From Wukongibacter sp050859025 (GTDB taxonomy: Bacteria > Bacillota > Clostridia > Peptostreptococcales > Caminicellaceae), in the NCBI RefSeq assembly GCF_050859025.1, contig NZ_CP138200.1:2666001-2730000 (forward strand): 64,000 nucleotides of DNA. The letters are read 5' to 3'. A program made the position numbers and the translations under genes. Below the pieces are notes generated by a model, which was not told the origin of the DNA, made no database searches, and was given only the letters and a program-made list of their open reading frames with translations. This document shows, piece by piece, positions 1 to 8,051 of the stretch. The stretch's first letter is position 1. Every line of letters begins with the position of its first letter.

Positions 1-992
1 CCCACGTTTCTAACCAAAAAATAAGAATTGTTACTATGGATGAGAGCAGGGGATGCAATAATAAATGTGCTTTTTGTACACATGGAGTTATAGGTGGGAG
101 ACCTGTACGCAAGATGGATGCTGAACGTGTAGTAGAACAATTTGCTAAACATACTAAAACTCTAGGAACACATGTATTTAACTTAGGCGGATCTTGTGTT
201 CCAGACTCGTTGATAAATGATATAACACATATAACTAAGGAAAAAAACATTGAAATAATATTCAATTGTTTTACTAGTGCTGAAAAACTAAATACTGATA
301 GATTAGATAAGTATCGTGATGGTGGATTATTTAGTGTATTCTATGGTATAGAATCTCTTGATAAGAATATACTTCGCAATGATTACTTAAAAGCATTTAA
401 TCCAGATACTGTAGCTAATGCAATAAAGCAGTCTTTAGACTCAGGAATCTATGTTACCGGAAGTATAATTTATCCTGCACCTAGAGAGACATTCAAATCT
501 ACCTTCCGAACAAGAAATCTACTTGCTGATATGTTTGAAAATAAACCTAATGGTTCTGTAGTGGTATTCTATCCGGGATTAATGCCCCATAGTACCTGGA
601 GTGAAAAGCCTGAAAAATTTGCAATTGAATGTTCTGATATTGAAAAACACTTCGAAGATTTGATTAATTGTGAAGTACGTCATTTTTTACCTCCTAGCCT
701 TTGGGAAACTTATAACTATAGTATGAATGGTAAAAGTCAAGCGAAGCTAGCTCAACTATCAAATATATTTGCACGGTCACTAGAACGGAAAAATGTGACA
801 ATCAATGCAATGGGAGATAGTGCAATGTTAGCATTTATGCTTGAGAAGAGTGCTAGTGAATTTGGACAAATGTTAGGAGATATGTTCTTAATGGGTGATG
901 GATCAGGTTTAAGTGAACTAATAGAAGAAATAAACAAAGGTATATGTCGTAAGCCACCAAAAAGACCTGAAAATTGGTTCCCGAGGAGTTGA
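1..992 (+). CDS. Radical SAM protein, 5'-truncated by the window edge
   Basis: The reading frame is open back to the first base of the window, so the true start lies outside; the ATG at 36 falls within the conserved stretch leading into the cluster motif. The radical SAM signature CxxxCxxC is present as CNNKCAFC (bases about 87-110). It is followed by the glycine-rich strand and the GIESLDKN-type motif common in the B12-binding/elongator-like branch of the superfamily. These enzymes bind a [4Fe-4S] cluster and cleave S-adenosylmethionine to a 5'-deoxyadenosyl radical. The substrate cannot be read from the sequence. The gene is followed closely by an acyltransferase-like GNAT, a nucleotide kinase and a Nudix hydrolase, suggesting a small accessory pathway. 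The radical SAM call is firm; the specific function is unknown. Confidence 0.85.
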   Translation, partial: HVSNQKIRIVTMDESRGCNNKCAFCTHGVIGGRPVRKMDAERVVEQFAKHTKTLGTHVFNLGGSCVPDSLINDITHITKEKNIEIIFNCFTSAEKLNTDRLDKYRDGGLFSVFYGIESLDKNILRNDYLKAFNPDTVANAIKQSLDSGIYVTGSIIYPAPRETFKSTFRTRNLLADMFENKPNGSVVVFYPGLMPHSTWSEKPEKFAIECSDIEKHFEDLINCEVRHFLPPSLWETYNYSMNGKSQAKLAQLSNIFARSLERKNVTINAMGDSAMLAFMLEKSASEFGQMLGDMFLMGDGSGLSELIEEINKGICRKPPKRPENWFPRS

Positions 993-1000
993 TAATATCT

Positions 1001-1654
1001 ATGAAGCTAGTAAAAGACAAGGAAGGTTTTGTATTTGCTATAGCTGATACTGAGGCGGAATATCAGTCAATTTATAAACTTCGTTATGATATATATATTT
1101 GTGAGATGAATCGCAGGCAATCGTCGGCTAACCATGAATTAGCCATAATTGAGGAGGACATTGATAAATATTCTACTTTGCTAATGGTATTTCATAATAA
1201 CGAATTAATTGGATCATCAAGAATAACAATACATCAAGATTTCTCTTGTGATCTTGCTAAATATTACGGTATGAAGAAAATAGAAAAAGTTTCAAACTCT
1301 TTAATGTCAGAAGGTAGTAAATTAATGATAAAAAAAGAATATAGAGGACATGACTCTAACCTAGGTCGTTATATGGTTCAGTATGGATATCAAGTGTTAC
1401 GAGAAAAAAATGTGGCATTTGACTTTCTAAATGCAAATGAATATTTAGTGAATTACTATATGTCATATGGATATCGAATATGTGGACAATCTTTTATTCA
1501 TCCTGAGCTGTTAGATAAGGTTTATCCAATGATATTAGTAACTGAAGATATAGATTATTTGGAAAGTATTAACTCTCCTTTGTTAGAAGTTGCTCGTCTT
1601 TATTCTAATGAAGTTGATACCTTAGAATTAGCTAAAAATATTTTAGCAATATAA
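1001..1654 (+). CDS. GNAT-fold acyltransferase, FeeM/autoinducer-synthase-like
   Basis: A protein of about 217 residues whose N-terminal half carries the pattern (YxxIYKLRYDIYICEMNRR) typical of N-acyl amino acid synthase FeeM and LuxI-type autoinducer synthases, which have a GNAT fold and take acyl chains from acyl-ACP or acyl-CoA. A central GSSRI segment and a late Y-M-x-Y-G-Y-R element match the core strands of the fold. I chose the ATG at 1001, preceded by GAGGAG at 983-988; in-frame TTG codons upstream (974, 989) overlap the previous gene's end or the ribosome binding site. It starts 8 bases after the radical SAM gene and is surely cotranscribed. The acceptor is unknown. It could be a signal synthase, an acyl-amino-acid synthase, or only a structural relative. 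Confidence 0.6.
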   Translation: MKLVKDKEGFVFAIADTEAEYQSIYKLRYDIYICEMNRRQSSANHELAIIEEDIDKYSTLLMVFHNNELIGSSRITIHQDFSCDLAKYYGMKKIEKVSNSLMSEGSKLMIKKEYRGHDSNLGRYMVQYGYQVLREKNVAFDFLNANEYLVNYYMSYGYRICGQSFIHPELLDKVYPMILVTEDIDYLESINSPLLEVARLYSNEVDTLELAKNILAI

Positions 1655-1678
1655 ATAATACTATTAAGGGTGATAAAT

Positions 1679-2275
1679 TTGGGAAAGAAAGGCAAATTGA
1701 TAACATTTTGTGGTATTGATGGAAGTGGAAAATCAACTCATATAAGCATGGTCTATAATTATTTAAAATCTATAAATAAGAAAGTAAAAACTACAACATT
1801 AGTTACAAGGAATAGTAAATTTTTTAGGATATTAGAGCCTGATTTAGACGTTTTTCCAAGGCAATTCAATTGTGACTTAATCGCCTTTCAAAGATATATG
1901 GCAATTGAGACTAAGCTTAAGCAAGAGCTTAAAGAATATGATGTAATATTGAATAATCGTTATTTATATACAGATTGGGCATATACTAGGGGATTTGATA
2001 AATCTACCGATTTGATATCTCTGCTGATAGATAAGGTTCCCACCCCAGATGTAGTTCTTTTATTCGATATTGAACCAGAGATTGCAATGAATAGAATAGA
2101 AAAAAGACAAAAAGAAAAGTGGGAGTTCCAAGAAAACCTTCGTTTACTAACAGAAACACGTAATGCATATTTAAAACTAGCTAAAGAAAGAAATTTCAAA
2201 ATTATCGATACAGCTTCATCAAAAGAAGATACTTTTAAACAAAGTATGGAGTATATCAATAATATTTTAGAGTAG
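1679..2275 (+). CDS. Thymidylate-kinase-like nucleotide kinase
   Basis: A P-loop kinase of about 198 residues. The N-terminus has Walker A as GIDGSGKST. A central NNRYLYTDWAY segment corresponds to the DR(Y/W) catalytic region of dTMP kinases, and an RIEKRQKEKWE stretch resembles the lid. The family phosphorylates dTMP or related nucleoside monophosphates with ATP in the cytoplasm. The length is near that of bacterial Tmk (about 210). A GTG at 1670 is possible, but it overlaps the AAGGGTGAT ribosome binding site (1666-1674), so the TTG at 1679 fits better. As part of a radical SAM/GNAT/Nudix cassette rather than a replication locus, it may be a specialised paralogue acting on a modified nucleotide; that is inference from neighbourhood. 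Confidence 0.75.
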   Translation: MGKKGKLITFCGIDGSGKSTHISMVYNYLKSINKKVKTTTLVTRNSKFFRILEPDLDVFPRQFNCDLIAFQRYMAIETKLKQELKEYDVILNNRYLYTDWAYTRGFDKSTDLISLLIDKVPTPDVVLLFDIEPEIAMNRIEKRQKEKWEFQENLRLLTETRNAYLKLAKERNFKIIDTASSKEDTFKQSMEYINNILE

Positions 2276-2313
2276 GGGTTACCATAGATAATGTAGAAAG
2301 AGAAGGTGATAGA

Positions 2314-2916
2314 GTGAAGGCTAAACAAATTTTTTCCTTATATAACCATGAGAATCATAAAACTTTAGTTGAATCTAAATACTGTTCCTTATGTGGTACA
2401 AAATGCTTGATAAAGGAAGATGGTGGAAGAGAAAGATTTGCTTGTCCAGAATGTGGATTTATTCATTATAAAAATCCATATCCTGCTGTATCAGTACTAA
2501 TAGTAGATGGTGACCAAGTACTTTTAGGTAAGCGTACTACAGGAAGCTTTAAAGGTGATGAATGGTGTTTACCCTGTGGGTTTATCGAATTCGATGAAGA
2601 TTTTTTAACTGCTGCAATTCGTGAAGTAAAAGAAGAGACTAATTTGGATATAGAAATAAAGTCTGTAATAAATGTAGCTTTTAATTTTCTGTCTCCTAGC
2701 ATACATACTCTTGTTATAGTCCTATTGGCTGAAAAAATAGAAGGAGAACTTTGTGCAGGTGATGATTTATCTGATCTAAAATGGTTTAATATTAATGATA
2801 CTTTGCCAGATATAGCCTTTGAAGCGGATAAACATATAATTCAGAGATACTTTAAAACTCAAATTACTGGTTTACCTATCGATTCAGATTTTACTTCTAA
2901 AAATAGAGTTAAATAG
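2314..2916 (+). CDS. Nudix hydrolase with N-terminal zinc ribbon (NudC/ADP-ribose pyrophosphatase-like)
   Basis: A 200-residue protein with two CxxC pairs near residues 24-50 (CSLCG and CPECG), forming a zinc ribbon, followed by a Nudix domain. The Nudix box GX5EX7REUXEEXGU is intact at about residues 91-113 except that the late Gly is Asn. Members hydrolyse nucleoside diphosphates linked to another moiety (NADH, ADP-ribose, nucleoside triphosphates) with Mg2+. The GTG start at 2314 has AAGGTGAT at 2303-2310. It is the last gene of the left cassette; a palindromic repeat element (2948-3050) separates it from the pantothenate kinase gene. The substrate is not predictable from what is visible. 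Confidence 0.8.
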   Translation: MKAKQIFSLYNHENHKTLVESKYCSLCGTKCLIKEDGGRERFACPECGFIHYKNPYPAVSVLIVDGDQVLLGKRTTGSFKGDEWCLPCGFIEFDEDFLTAAIREVKEETNLDIEIKSVINVAFNFLSPSIHTLVIVLLAEKIEGELCAGDDLSDLKWFNINDTLPDIAFEADKHIIQRYFKTQITGLPIDSDFTSKNRVK

Positions 2917-2947
2917 AAATTTATTTAACCTTGAAGTTGCTTATCTA

Positions 2948-3050
2948 TATAGGGTTCAAATAGTAGAACTTAATTTATACATGTACAAATCTCAGTGTTT
3001 CTGGGAGTTTTGGACATGTATAAATTAAAGTCTCTACTTGAATCCCTATA
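2948..3050 (+). repeat. Palindromic intergenic element, copy 1 (inverted relative to copies 2 and 3)
   Basis: A 103-bp imperfect palindrome bounded by TATAGGG at 2948-2954 and CCCTATA at 3044-3050. Inner arms share TTAATTTATACATG and its complement. Its reverse complement aligns almost base for base with the element at 13377-13480 and clearly with the one at 56346-56449. It has no coding potential and lies alone between two genes. The flanking TA dinucleotides could be target-site duplications of a MITE-like element, but a structured RNA or bidirectional terminator role is also possible. Confidence 0.85.
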
Positions 3051-3075
3051 ATAATATTTCTAAAGTGGTGATAAA

Positions 3076-3882
3076 ATGAGGCCAAAGACAATTTTATGCT
3101 TTGATTTTGGGGGAACATCAACGAAAGCTGCTCTAAAATTTGATAACCAATATATTTTAAAAAAGCTCCCTAATCAAGAAGAACCTAATGTATTAATCAA
3201 TAAGGTACTTTGTGATTTTAAATCCTATAATATTGATAAAATAATCATTACAGGTTCAAAGACTGAAGGGATAGATTTTAATAAAATAAGTATCGATACT
3301 ATAAAATTAGATGAATTAGAAGCTGTTGCTAATATAGTAAGATTTTTAAATATAGATAAGGGATTAGTGGTTAATATAGGTACTGGGACTTCCTTTACAT
3401 TGTATGATAAAGGAAAACATTATCATATAAGCGGTACAGGACTTGGTGGAGGAACCTTCTTAGGTCTATCTCAAAGATTGTTAAATACTACTGATCTTGA
3501 AACAATAAAGGAATTGGCCTGTTGTGGAGATATAACTAAGGTCAATGTCAATGTAAGTGAAATATGTAATAAAGATATAGGATGGCTAAGTAAGGATATT
3601 ACAGCCTCGAATTTTGGAAAATTACAAGGTGAAAAGGAAGATGTTGCTTGTGGAATACATAGTCTTGTCGCGGAGTCAATAACTGCTATGATTAAAGGAA
3701 TAACATATAATACCCATGTAAATTCTATTATTCTTTGCGGAGGACTTATTGAAAATAGTCTTGTTAGGCAACTAATTTCTAGAAACTTAGAAATATTTGA
3801 TTTACAACATAAATTCTTGGATAATCCGAGATTTGGGACCTGCTTAGGTGCTATAACATTATTTCAATTATTATCTGCTTGA
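3076..3882 (+). CDS. coaW: Type II pantothenate kinase
   Basis: A 268-residue ASKHA-fold kinase. An N-terminal phosphate loop (FDFGGTSTKAAL), a central VNIGTGTSF motif and the GTGLGGGTFLGLS motif are diagnostic of the eukaryotic-like type II pantothenate kinases found in Staphylococcus and some Bacilli and Clostridia. It phosphorylates pantothenate, the first committed step to coenzyme A. Type II enzymes are typically insensitive to CoA feedback. The start is the ATG at 3076 with GTGGTGAT just upstream. The frame ends 33 bases before the preferred panB start, so two pantothenate/CoA genes form a unit. CoA supplies the phosphopantetheine arms and malonyl extender units used by the downstream NRPS/PKS, but that link is inference. 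Confidence 0.85.
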   Translation: MRPKTILCFDFGGTSTKAALKFDNQYILKKLPNQEEPNVLINKVLCDFKSYNIDKIIITGSKTEGIDFNKISIDTIKLDELEAVANIVRFLNIDKGLVVNIGTGTSFTLYDKGKHYHISGTGLGGGTFLGLSQRLLNTTDLETIKELACCGDITKVNVNVSEICNKDIGWLSKDITASNFGKLQGEKEDVACGIHSLVAESITAMIKGITYNTHVNSIILCGGLIENSLVRQLISRNLEIFDLQHKFLDNPRFGTCLGAITLFQLLSA

Positions 3883-3914
3883 AGCTATATAAAAAATTGA
3901 AAGAAGTGAATAAA

Positions 3915-4751
3915 ATGGAGAATAGAAAATTTACTGTTAGTTCATTTTTGAAGGCCAAAAAAAGTAATGAAAAAATTTCAATGCTTACAGCTTATGATTA
4001 CTCCATGGCGAAATTATTGGATGAAGCAGGAGTAGATAGCTTGCTTGTAGGTGATTCTTTAGGAATGGTTATTCTTGGATATGAAAATACATTACAAGTA
4101 ACAGTAGATGATATAATACACCATTGTAAAGCAGTTTCTAGAGGGGTAAAAAGGTCAATGGTAATTGGAGATATGCCATTCCTATCTTATCATATAAATG
4201 TTGAAGAAAGTGTTAGAAACGCTGGAAGATTGGTGCAGGAAGGCGGTGCACATGCAGTAAAGCTTGAAGGCGGTAGAGAAGTTATTGATAAGATTAAAGC
4301 TATCGTTAATGCACAAATACCAGTTATAGGGCATCTTGGGCTTACACCTCAATCAGTCAATATTCTTGGAGGGTTTAAAATTCAGGGAAAAGATGAGAAG
4401 CAAGCTAGAAAGATTATAGAAGATGCATTGATGCTACAAGATGCTGGAGTTTTTGCCATAGTTTTAGAATGTGTACCTGAAATGTTAGCAAAAATAATTA
4501 GTGAAAAGCTTCAGATTCCTACAATAGGAATTGGTGCTGGAAAACATTGTGATGGACAGGTATTAGTTACACAAGATATGTTAGGCATGTATACTGATTT
4601 TGTACCTAAATTTGTTAAACAGTATTTAAATTTATGTGGTTCTATTAAAGAATCTACAAAAAAATATATAGAAGAGATAAAGGAAGGGAAGTTTCCCGCT
4701 AATGAGCATAGCTTTAGTATAGATGACGAAACACTCAGAAAACTTTATTAG
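3915..4751 (+). CDS. panB: 3-methyl-2-oxobutanoate hydroxymethyltransferase (ketopantoate hydroxymethyltransferase)
   Basis: A protein of about 278 residues that is recognisably PanB along its full length. Visible hallmarks are MLTAYDYSMAKLLDEAGVD, LLVGDSLGMV, the VIGDMPF strand, the HLGLTPQS loop and IGIGAGKHCDGQVLV near the C-terminus. It adds a methylene group from 5,10-methylenetetrahydrofolate to 2-oxoisovalerate to make ketopantoate, the first step of pantothenate synthesis, in the cytoplasm. I chose the ATG at 3915, which has GAAAGAAGTG 6 bases upstream; an upstream TTG at 3879 overlaps the kinase stop and lacks a good site. panC and panD are not in the window. A 13-bp perfect hairpin follows at 4870-4901. 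Confidence 0.95.
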   Translation: MENRKFTVSSFLKAKKSNEKISMLTAYDYSMAKLLDEAGVDSLLVGDSLGMVILGYENTLQVTVDDIIHHCKAVSRGVKRSMVIGDMPFLSYHINVEESVRNAGRLVQEGGAHAVKLEGGREVIDKIKAIVNAQIPVIGHLGLTPQSVNILGGFKIQGKDEKQARKIIEDALMLQDAGVFAIVLECVPEMLAKIISEKLQIPTIGIGAGKHCDGQVLVTQDMLGMYTDFVPKFVKQYLNLCGSIKESTKKYIEEIKEGKFPANEHSFSIDDETLRKLY

Positions 4752-5215
4752 ATATCAAATGTTAGTATCAAAAGATTAATAAAGAACATGAGATGATAAA
4801 AAATATTTTTATAAAGCTATATAGATTAAATAGAAATCAATATTTTAATATATATAGATCTTTTAGGGGAAGGTGATAGCAAATAGGCTTGCTATCACCT
4901 TGTTAGCTAAGATAAGTAGATTTTTCCATCTTAAACAAACATAGAGATTTAAGCATAAGAGTCTAATTTATCTAAGTAAAGCTATAACAAATTGAGTAAA
5001 TTAGAATCTTAATAAATCGATTTATAGTTCAATTTTAGAATAATTCAAAAAATTGCTCGCCAAGTCTTATCGAAGACTTATATAAACACCTCCTTTTCTT
5101 TAGCTACTAGATATATATGTATTAAAGCAAAATTTTGTTACAAGCCTTTAAATTTAAAAGAAATTAAGCAACTTTGGAGCAATGATCTTGATCGAATACT
5201 AGAAAGAGGGTTATT
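4752..5215. other. Intergenic stretch without a recognisable gene
   Basis: 464 AT-rich bases between panB and the reductase gene. It contains the hairpin at 4870-4901. It also has a 7-bp inverted repeat at 5062-5079, next to an AGGAGGTG-like string on the minus strand (5087-5094) that is not followed by a convincing start codon. I see no frame worth calling. Confidence 0.6.
4870..4901 (+). terminator. Hairpin downstream of panB, likely terminator
   Basis: A perfect 13-bp stem (AAGGTGATAGCAA / TTGCTATCACCTT) with a 6-base loop, 118 bases after the panB stop. The tract after the stem is only weakly T-rich, so it may be an attenuating or RNA-stabilising hairpin rather than an efficient intrinsic terminator. 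Confidence 0.5.
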
Positions 5216-5773
5216 ATGAAAGTAATTTTACTAAATGGAAGTCCAAGAATGAATGGCAATACACGTTCGATATTGAAAAATATTGAGCATGGTATTAATG
5301 AGAATCTAGGTGGCAGTGAGGTTAAGCTAATTGATCTATCTAAGAAGGATATAAAACCATGTGCTGCATGTAATGGATGTATTGAAAGTGGTGGTCGTTG
5401 TGTACTTAATGATGATACCGCCGAGGTTATAAAAGAAATTTTTGAAGCTGATGCTATTGTCTTTGGCTCACCTGTCTATTGGTGGGGTATGACAGCGCAG
5501 ATGAAAGCAATTATAGACAAGTTTAACTCATGCCAAGGTTTGACAGCATCAATAAAGTCAAAAAAGGTTGGGATAATTACCATAGGTGAGGCTCCAGTGG
5601 ATGCCTATCAGTACAAATTAATTAGCGATCAGTATAAATGTATATTTAATTATCTCAATTGGGAAATTTGTTTTGATGAATCAATTAGTGCTAACGAACC
5701 TGGTGATGTAGACAAGAATAGTAGCTTGATGGAAAAGAGTAGAGGTTTGTGGGAGAGCTTGCTTAACAAATGA
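5216..5773 (+). CDS. NAD(P)H-dependent flavodoxin-fold oxidoreductase (iron-sulfur flavoprotein-like)
   Basis: A 185-residue protein beginning VILLNGSPRMNGNTRS, the FMN-phosphate-binding loop of the NADPH-dependent FMN reductase/flavodoxin-like family. It continues with a CAACNGCIESGGRC cysteine cluster near residue 50, which in relatives binds an iron-sulfur cluster or shapes the active site, and the FGSPVYWWGMTAQMKAIIDK motif for flavin binding. It probably transfers electrons from NAD(P)H through FMN to quinones or other acceptors in the cytoplasm. The ATG start has GAAAGAGGG upstream. It is a single-gene unit flanked by hairpins on both sides. The physiological acceptor is unknown. Confidence 0.85.
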   Translation: MKVILLNGSPRMNGNTRSILKNIEHGINENLGGSEVKLIDLSKKDIKPCAACNGCIESGGRCVLNDDTAEVIKEIFEADAIVFGSPVYWWGMTAQMKAIIDKFNSCQGLTASIKSKKVGIITIGEAPVDAYQYKLISDQYKCIFNYLNWEICFDESISANEPGDVDKNSSLMEKSRGLWESLLNK

Positions 5774-5878
5774 TGAAAAACACCTTAGCTTTTTAGCTCT
5801 TATTCCTCAAATTAACCTTACCTGTTACTTGTTGAGATTGCTAAAACCTTAAATTACTAGGAATGACTAACAATATAT

Positions 5879-5906
5879 GCTCACATCTGTAGAGGTGTGG
5901 GCTTTT
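5879..5906 (+). terminator. Rho-independent terminator of the reductase gene
   Basis: A 10-bp stem (GCTCACATCT / AGGTGTGGGC, including G-U pairs) with a GTAG loop, followed directly by TTTT at 5903-5906. It ends the unit before the Bat operon promoter. Confidence 0.75.
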
Positions 5907-5970
5907 GACGTTTACAGAATAAATAATTTAATGTTCATTAATTGTTTACAATTTATACACAATATTTTTA

Positions 5971-5999
5971 TTGAATACAAAGTTCTAATTAGTTATAAT
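5971..5999 (+). promoter_or_regulatory. Sigma-A type promoter of the moxR-bat operon
   Basis: TTGAAT at 5971-5976 and TATAAT at 5994-5999 are separated by 17 bases, an optimal sigma-A arrangement. A start near 6006 would leave a leader of about 180 bases before the moxR ribosome binding site; I see no riboswitch-like structure in that leader. Confidence 0.65.
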
Positions 6000-6188
6000 T
6001 ATACCCATATTAGATAGAATAAATATTTTATGGAAAAACTGTTTATATATAGCATATATTTTTTGCTTAATCTAAAACGACATCCTAATTATTTATTGAG
6101 GGCAGTTTAAGAAATTAAACGTCAGCAAAATCTTTAAACATTCTATTTGGGTAGTTTCTGAGACTATATGAGTGCAAGGAGGCATAAC

Positions 6189-7142
6189 ATGGAAAACAAT
6201 ATTACAATAATGGATAAAGAGCTGATTACTAAACTGAGAAGTGAAATTAATAAGGTTATTATTGGACAAGATTATATGGTTGACCGTATTATAATAGGAT
6301 TGTTAACTGGTGGACATATTTTACTTGAGGGAGTACCTGGGCTAGCAAAAACATTAACAGCCAGTACAGTAGCTAAAGCTGTTGGTATTGATTTTAAACG
6401 CATACAGTTTACACCGGACTTATTGCCTGCAGATATATTAGGTACTGAGATGTATCATCAGAAAACTGGAGAATTCCTTATTAAAAAAGGAGCAATATTT
6501 GCCAATTTGGTATTGGCAGATGAGATTAACCGAGCACCAGCTAAAGTTCAATCGGCTTTACTTGAAGCCATGCAGGAAAAGCAAGTAACAATTGGAGATA
6601 TTACTTATCAGCTAGAACGACCTTTCTTAGTTATTGCTACCCAGAATCCATTAGAACAGCAGGGTACATATCCATTACCAGAAGCTCAACAAGATCGCTT
6701 TATGATGAAGCTTAAAGTCGATTATCCTACAAGAGAAGAAGAACTAGAAATTATTGATCGTTTTACAATAGGCAATTACATAGCACCAACTATAAATAAG
6801 ATTATAGAGGCTAGAGAAATTATGACCCTTAGAGAACGTATTCATGATATTTTTGTTGATGAACATATTAAAAATTATGTGCTTGATATTGTTTTAAAGA
6901 CTAGAGAGCCGTCATCCTATATAGCAAGTGGGGCATCACCTCGTGGATCAATTAATCTTATTAAGGCTGCCAAAGGTAGAGCTTTCTTAGAGGGACGCAG
7001 CTATGTGCTGCCTGATGATGTGAAAGCTGTAGTATATGATGTCCTTAGACATCGTATCCTATTAACTTATGAAGCAGAAGCAGAGGAGCTACAGGTGGAA
7101 GATATTATTAGTAATATACTTGATAGTATCCATTTACCTTAA
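6189..7142 (+). CDS. MoxR-family AAA+ ATPase
   Basis: A 317-residue AAA+ ATPase. Walker A is GVPGLAKT and Walker B is VLADEINRAPAKVQSALLEAMQE in part. Sensor I lies in the ATQNPLEQQGTYPLPEAQQDRF region, all standard for MoxR. These ATPases act as chaperones for von Willebrand factor A (vWA) proteins encoded beside them. The ATG at 6189 is preferred because AAGGAGG (6176-6182) lies 6 bases upstream; an ATG at 6168 is in frame but has no site. It heads an operon with a DUF58 protein and BatA/BatB/BatC/BatD homologues, the layout known from Bacteroides aerotolerance (Bat) loci. Transcription is likely from the promoter at 5971. Confidence 0.92.
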   Translation: MENNITIMDKELITKLRSEINKVIIGQDYMVDRIIIGLLTGGHILLEGVPGLAKTLTASTVAKAVGIDFKRIQFTPDLLPADILGTEMYHQKTGEFLIKKGAIFANLVLADEINRAPAKVQSALLEAMQEKQVTIGDITYQLERPFLVIATQNPLEQQGTYPLPEAQQDRFMMKLKVDYPTREEELEIIDRFTIGNYIAPTINKIIEAREIMTLRERIHDIFVDEHIKNYVLDIVLKTREPSSYIASGASPRGSINLIKAAKGRAFLEGRSYVLPDDVKAVVYDVLRHRILLTYEAEAEELQVEDIISNILDSIHLP

Positions 7143-7229
7143 TGAGAGAAACTAATAATTTACTAGCAAAGCAAGTTAATTTAGTCTATGATGAGAGATA
7201 AAATTGATTAAAAAGGAAGGTGGCCATAG

Positions 7230-8051
7230 GTGCTTTCTAAGGAATTAGTCAAGAAGATAAGACATATAGAGATCAAGTCCAAGAGATTAGTAGATGAGAT
7301 ATTTTCAGGTGAATATAGATCTAATTTCAAAGGTAAGGGTATGGAATTTGAAGATATCAGAGAATATTATTACGGTGATGATGTACGAAATATTGACTGG
7401 AATGTAACTGCTAGACATAATCAAGCCTATGTAAAACAATTTAGTGAGGAACGTGAGTTAAATATATTTCTTATGATTGATATATCTCATTCCAATGACT
7501 TTGGGAGAAAGAAAGAGTTAATAGCTGAAATTGGAGCTACCTTATCTTTTTCAGCCGATAGAAACAATGATCGTGTTGGAATGGTTCTTTTCACCGACCA
7601 TGTGGAGAAATTTATACCGTCAAAGCAGGGAAAACGCCACGTATTATCCATTATCGATACAATATTAACCCATGAGCCTCAGTCGAGAGGAACCAATATA
7701 GTCAAAGCTCTTGAGTATTATAACAGGATAATGAAGCGAAGAAGCGTACTTTTTCTGATATCTGATTTTATGGATGAAGGCTATGAGAATGCAATTAAAA
7801 GCATGTCAGAAAAACATGATCTGATTATGATTCGTGTGATGGACCCGATAGAAGAAAGCATTCCAGCGGGAGCTGTTTTTACCTTTGAAGATCTTGAAAC
7901 TGGTGAGATTATAACTCTAGATAATCATAAAAATCAGATAAGATTAGAGCCTGTTAAAGGATTAAATAAAAAGAACATGATATCCATTTATACTGACGAA
8001 AATTATGTAAAAAAATTCAAAATGTTTTTTAGGAAAAGAGGTCTAAGATGA
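7230..8051 (+). CDS. DUF58 domain protein (vWA-like, MoxR partner)
   Basis: A 273-residue protein with the DUF58 signature: GKGMEFEDIREYYYGDDVRNIDWNVTAR near residues 35-65, then a vWA-like core with DISHSND in the metal-binding (MIDAS) position and a later LISDFMDEG strand. No signal peptide or membrane segment is visible, so it is probably cytoplasmic and works with the MoxR ATPase. The GTG start at 7230 has GGAAGGTGG upstream. It overlaps the next gene by 4 bases, indicating translational coupling. Function beyond membership of the MoxR-Bat system is not established. Confidence 0.88.
   Translation: MLSKELVKKIRHIEIKSKRLVDEIFSGEYRSNFKGKGMEFEDIREYYYGDDVRNIDWNVTARHNQAYVKQFSEERELNIFLMIDISHSNDFGRKKELIAEIGATLSFSADRNNDRVGMVLFTDHVEKFIPSKQGKRHVLSIIDTILTHEPQSRGTNIVKALEYYNRIMKRRSVLFLISDFMDEGYENAIKSMSEKHDLIMIRVMDPIEESIPAGAVFTFEDLETGEIITLDNHKNQIRLEPVKGLNKKNMISIYTDENYVKKFKMFFRKRGLR

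Noticed and set aside
5060..5100. AGGAGGTG-like ribosome binding site and hairpin on the minus strand
   Set aside because: No start codon lies at a suitable distance and no frame of useful length follows.
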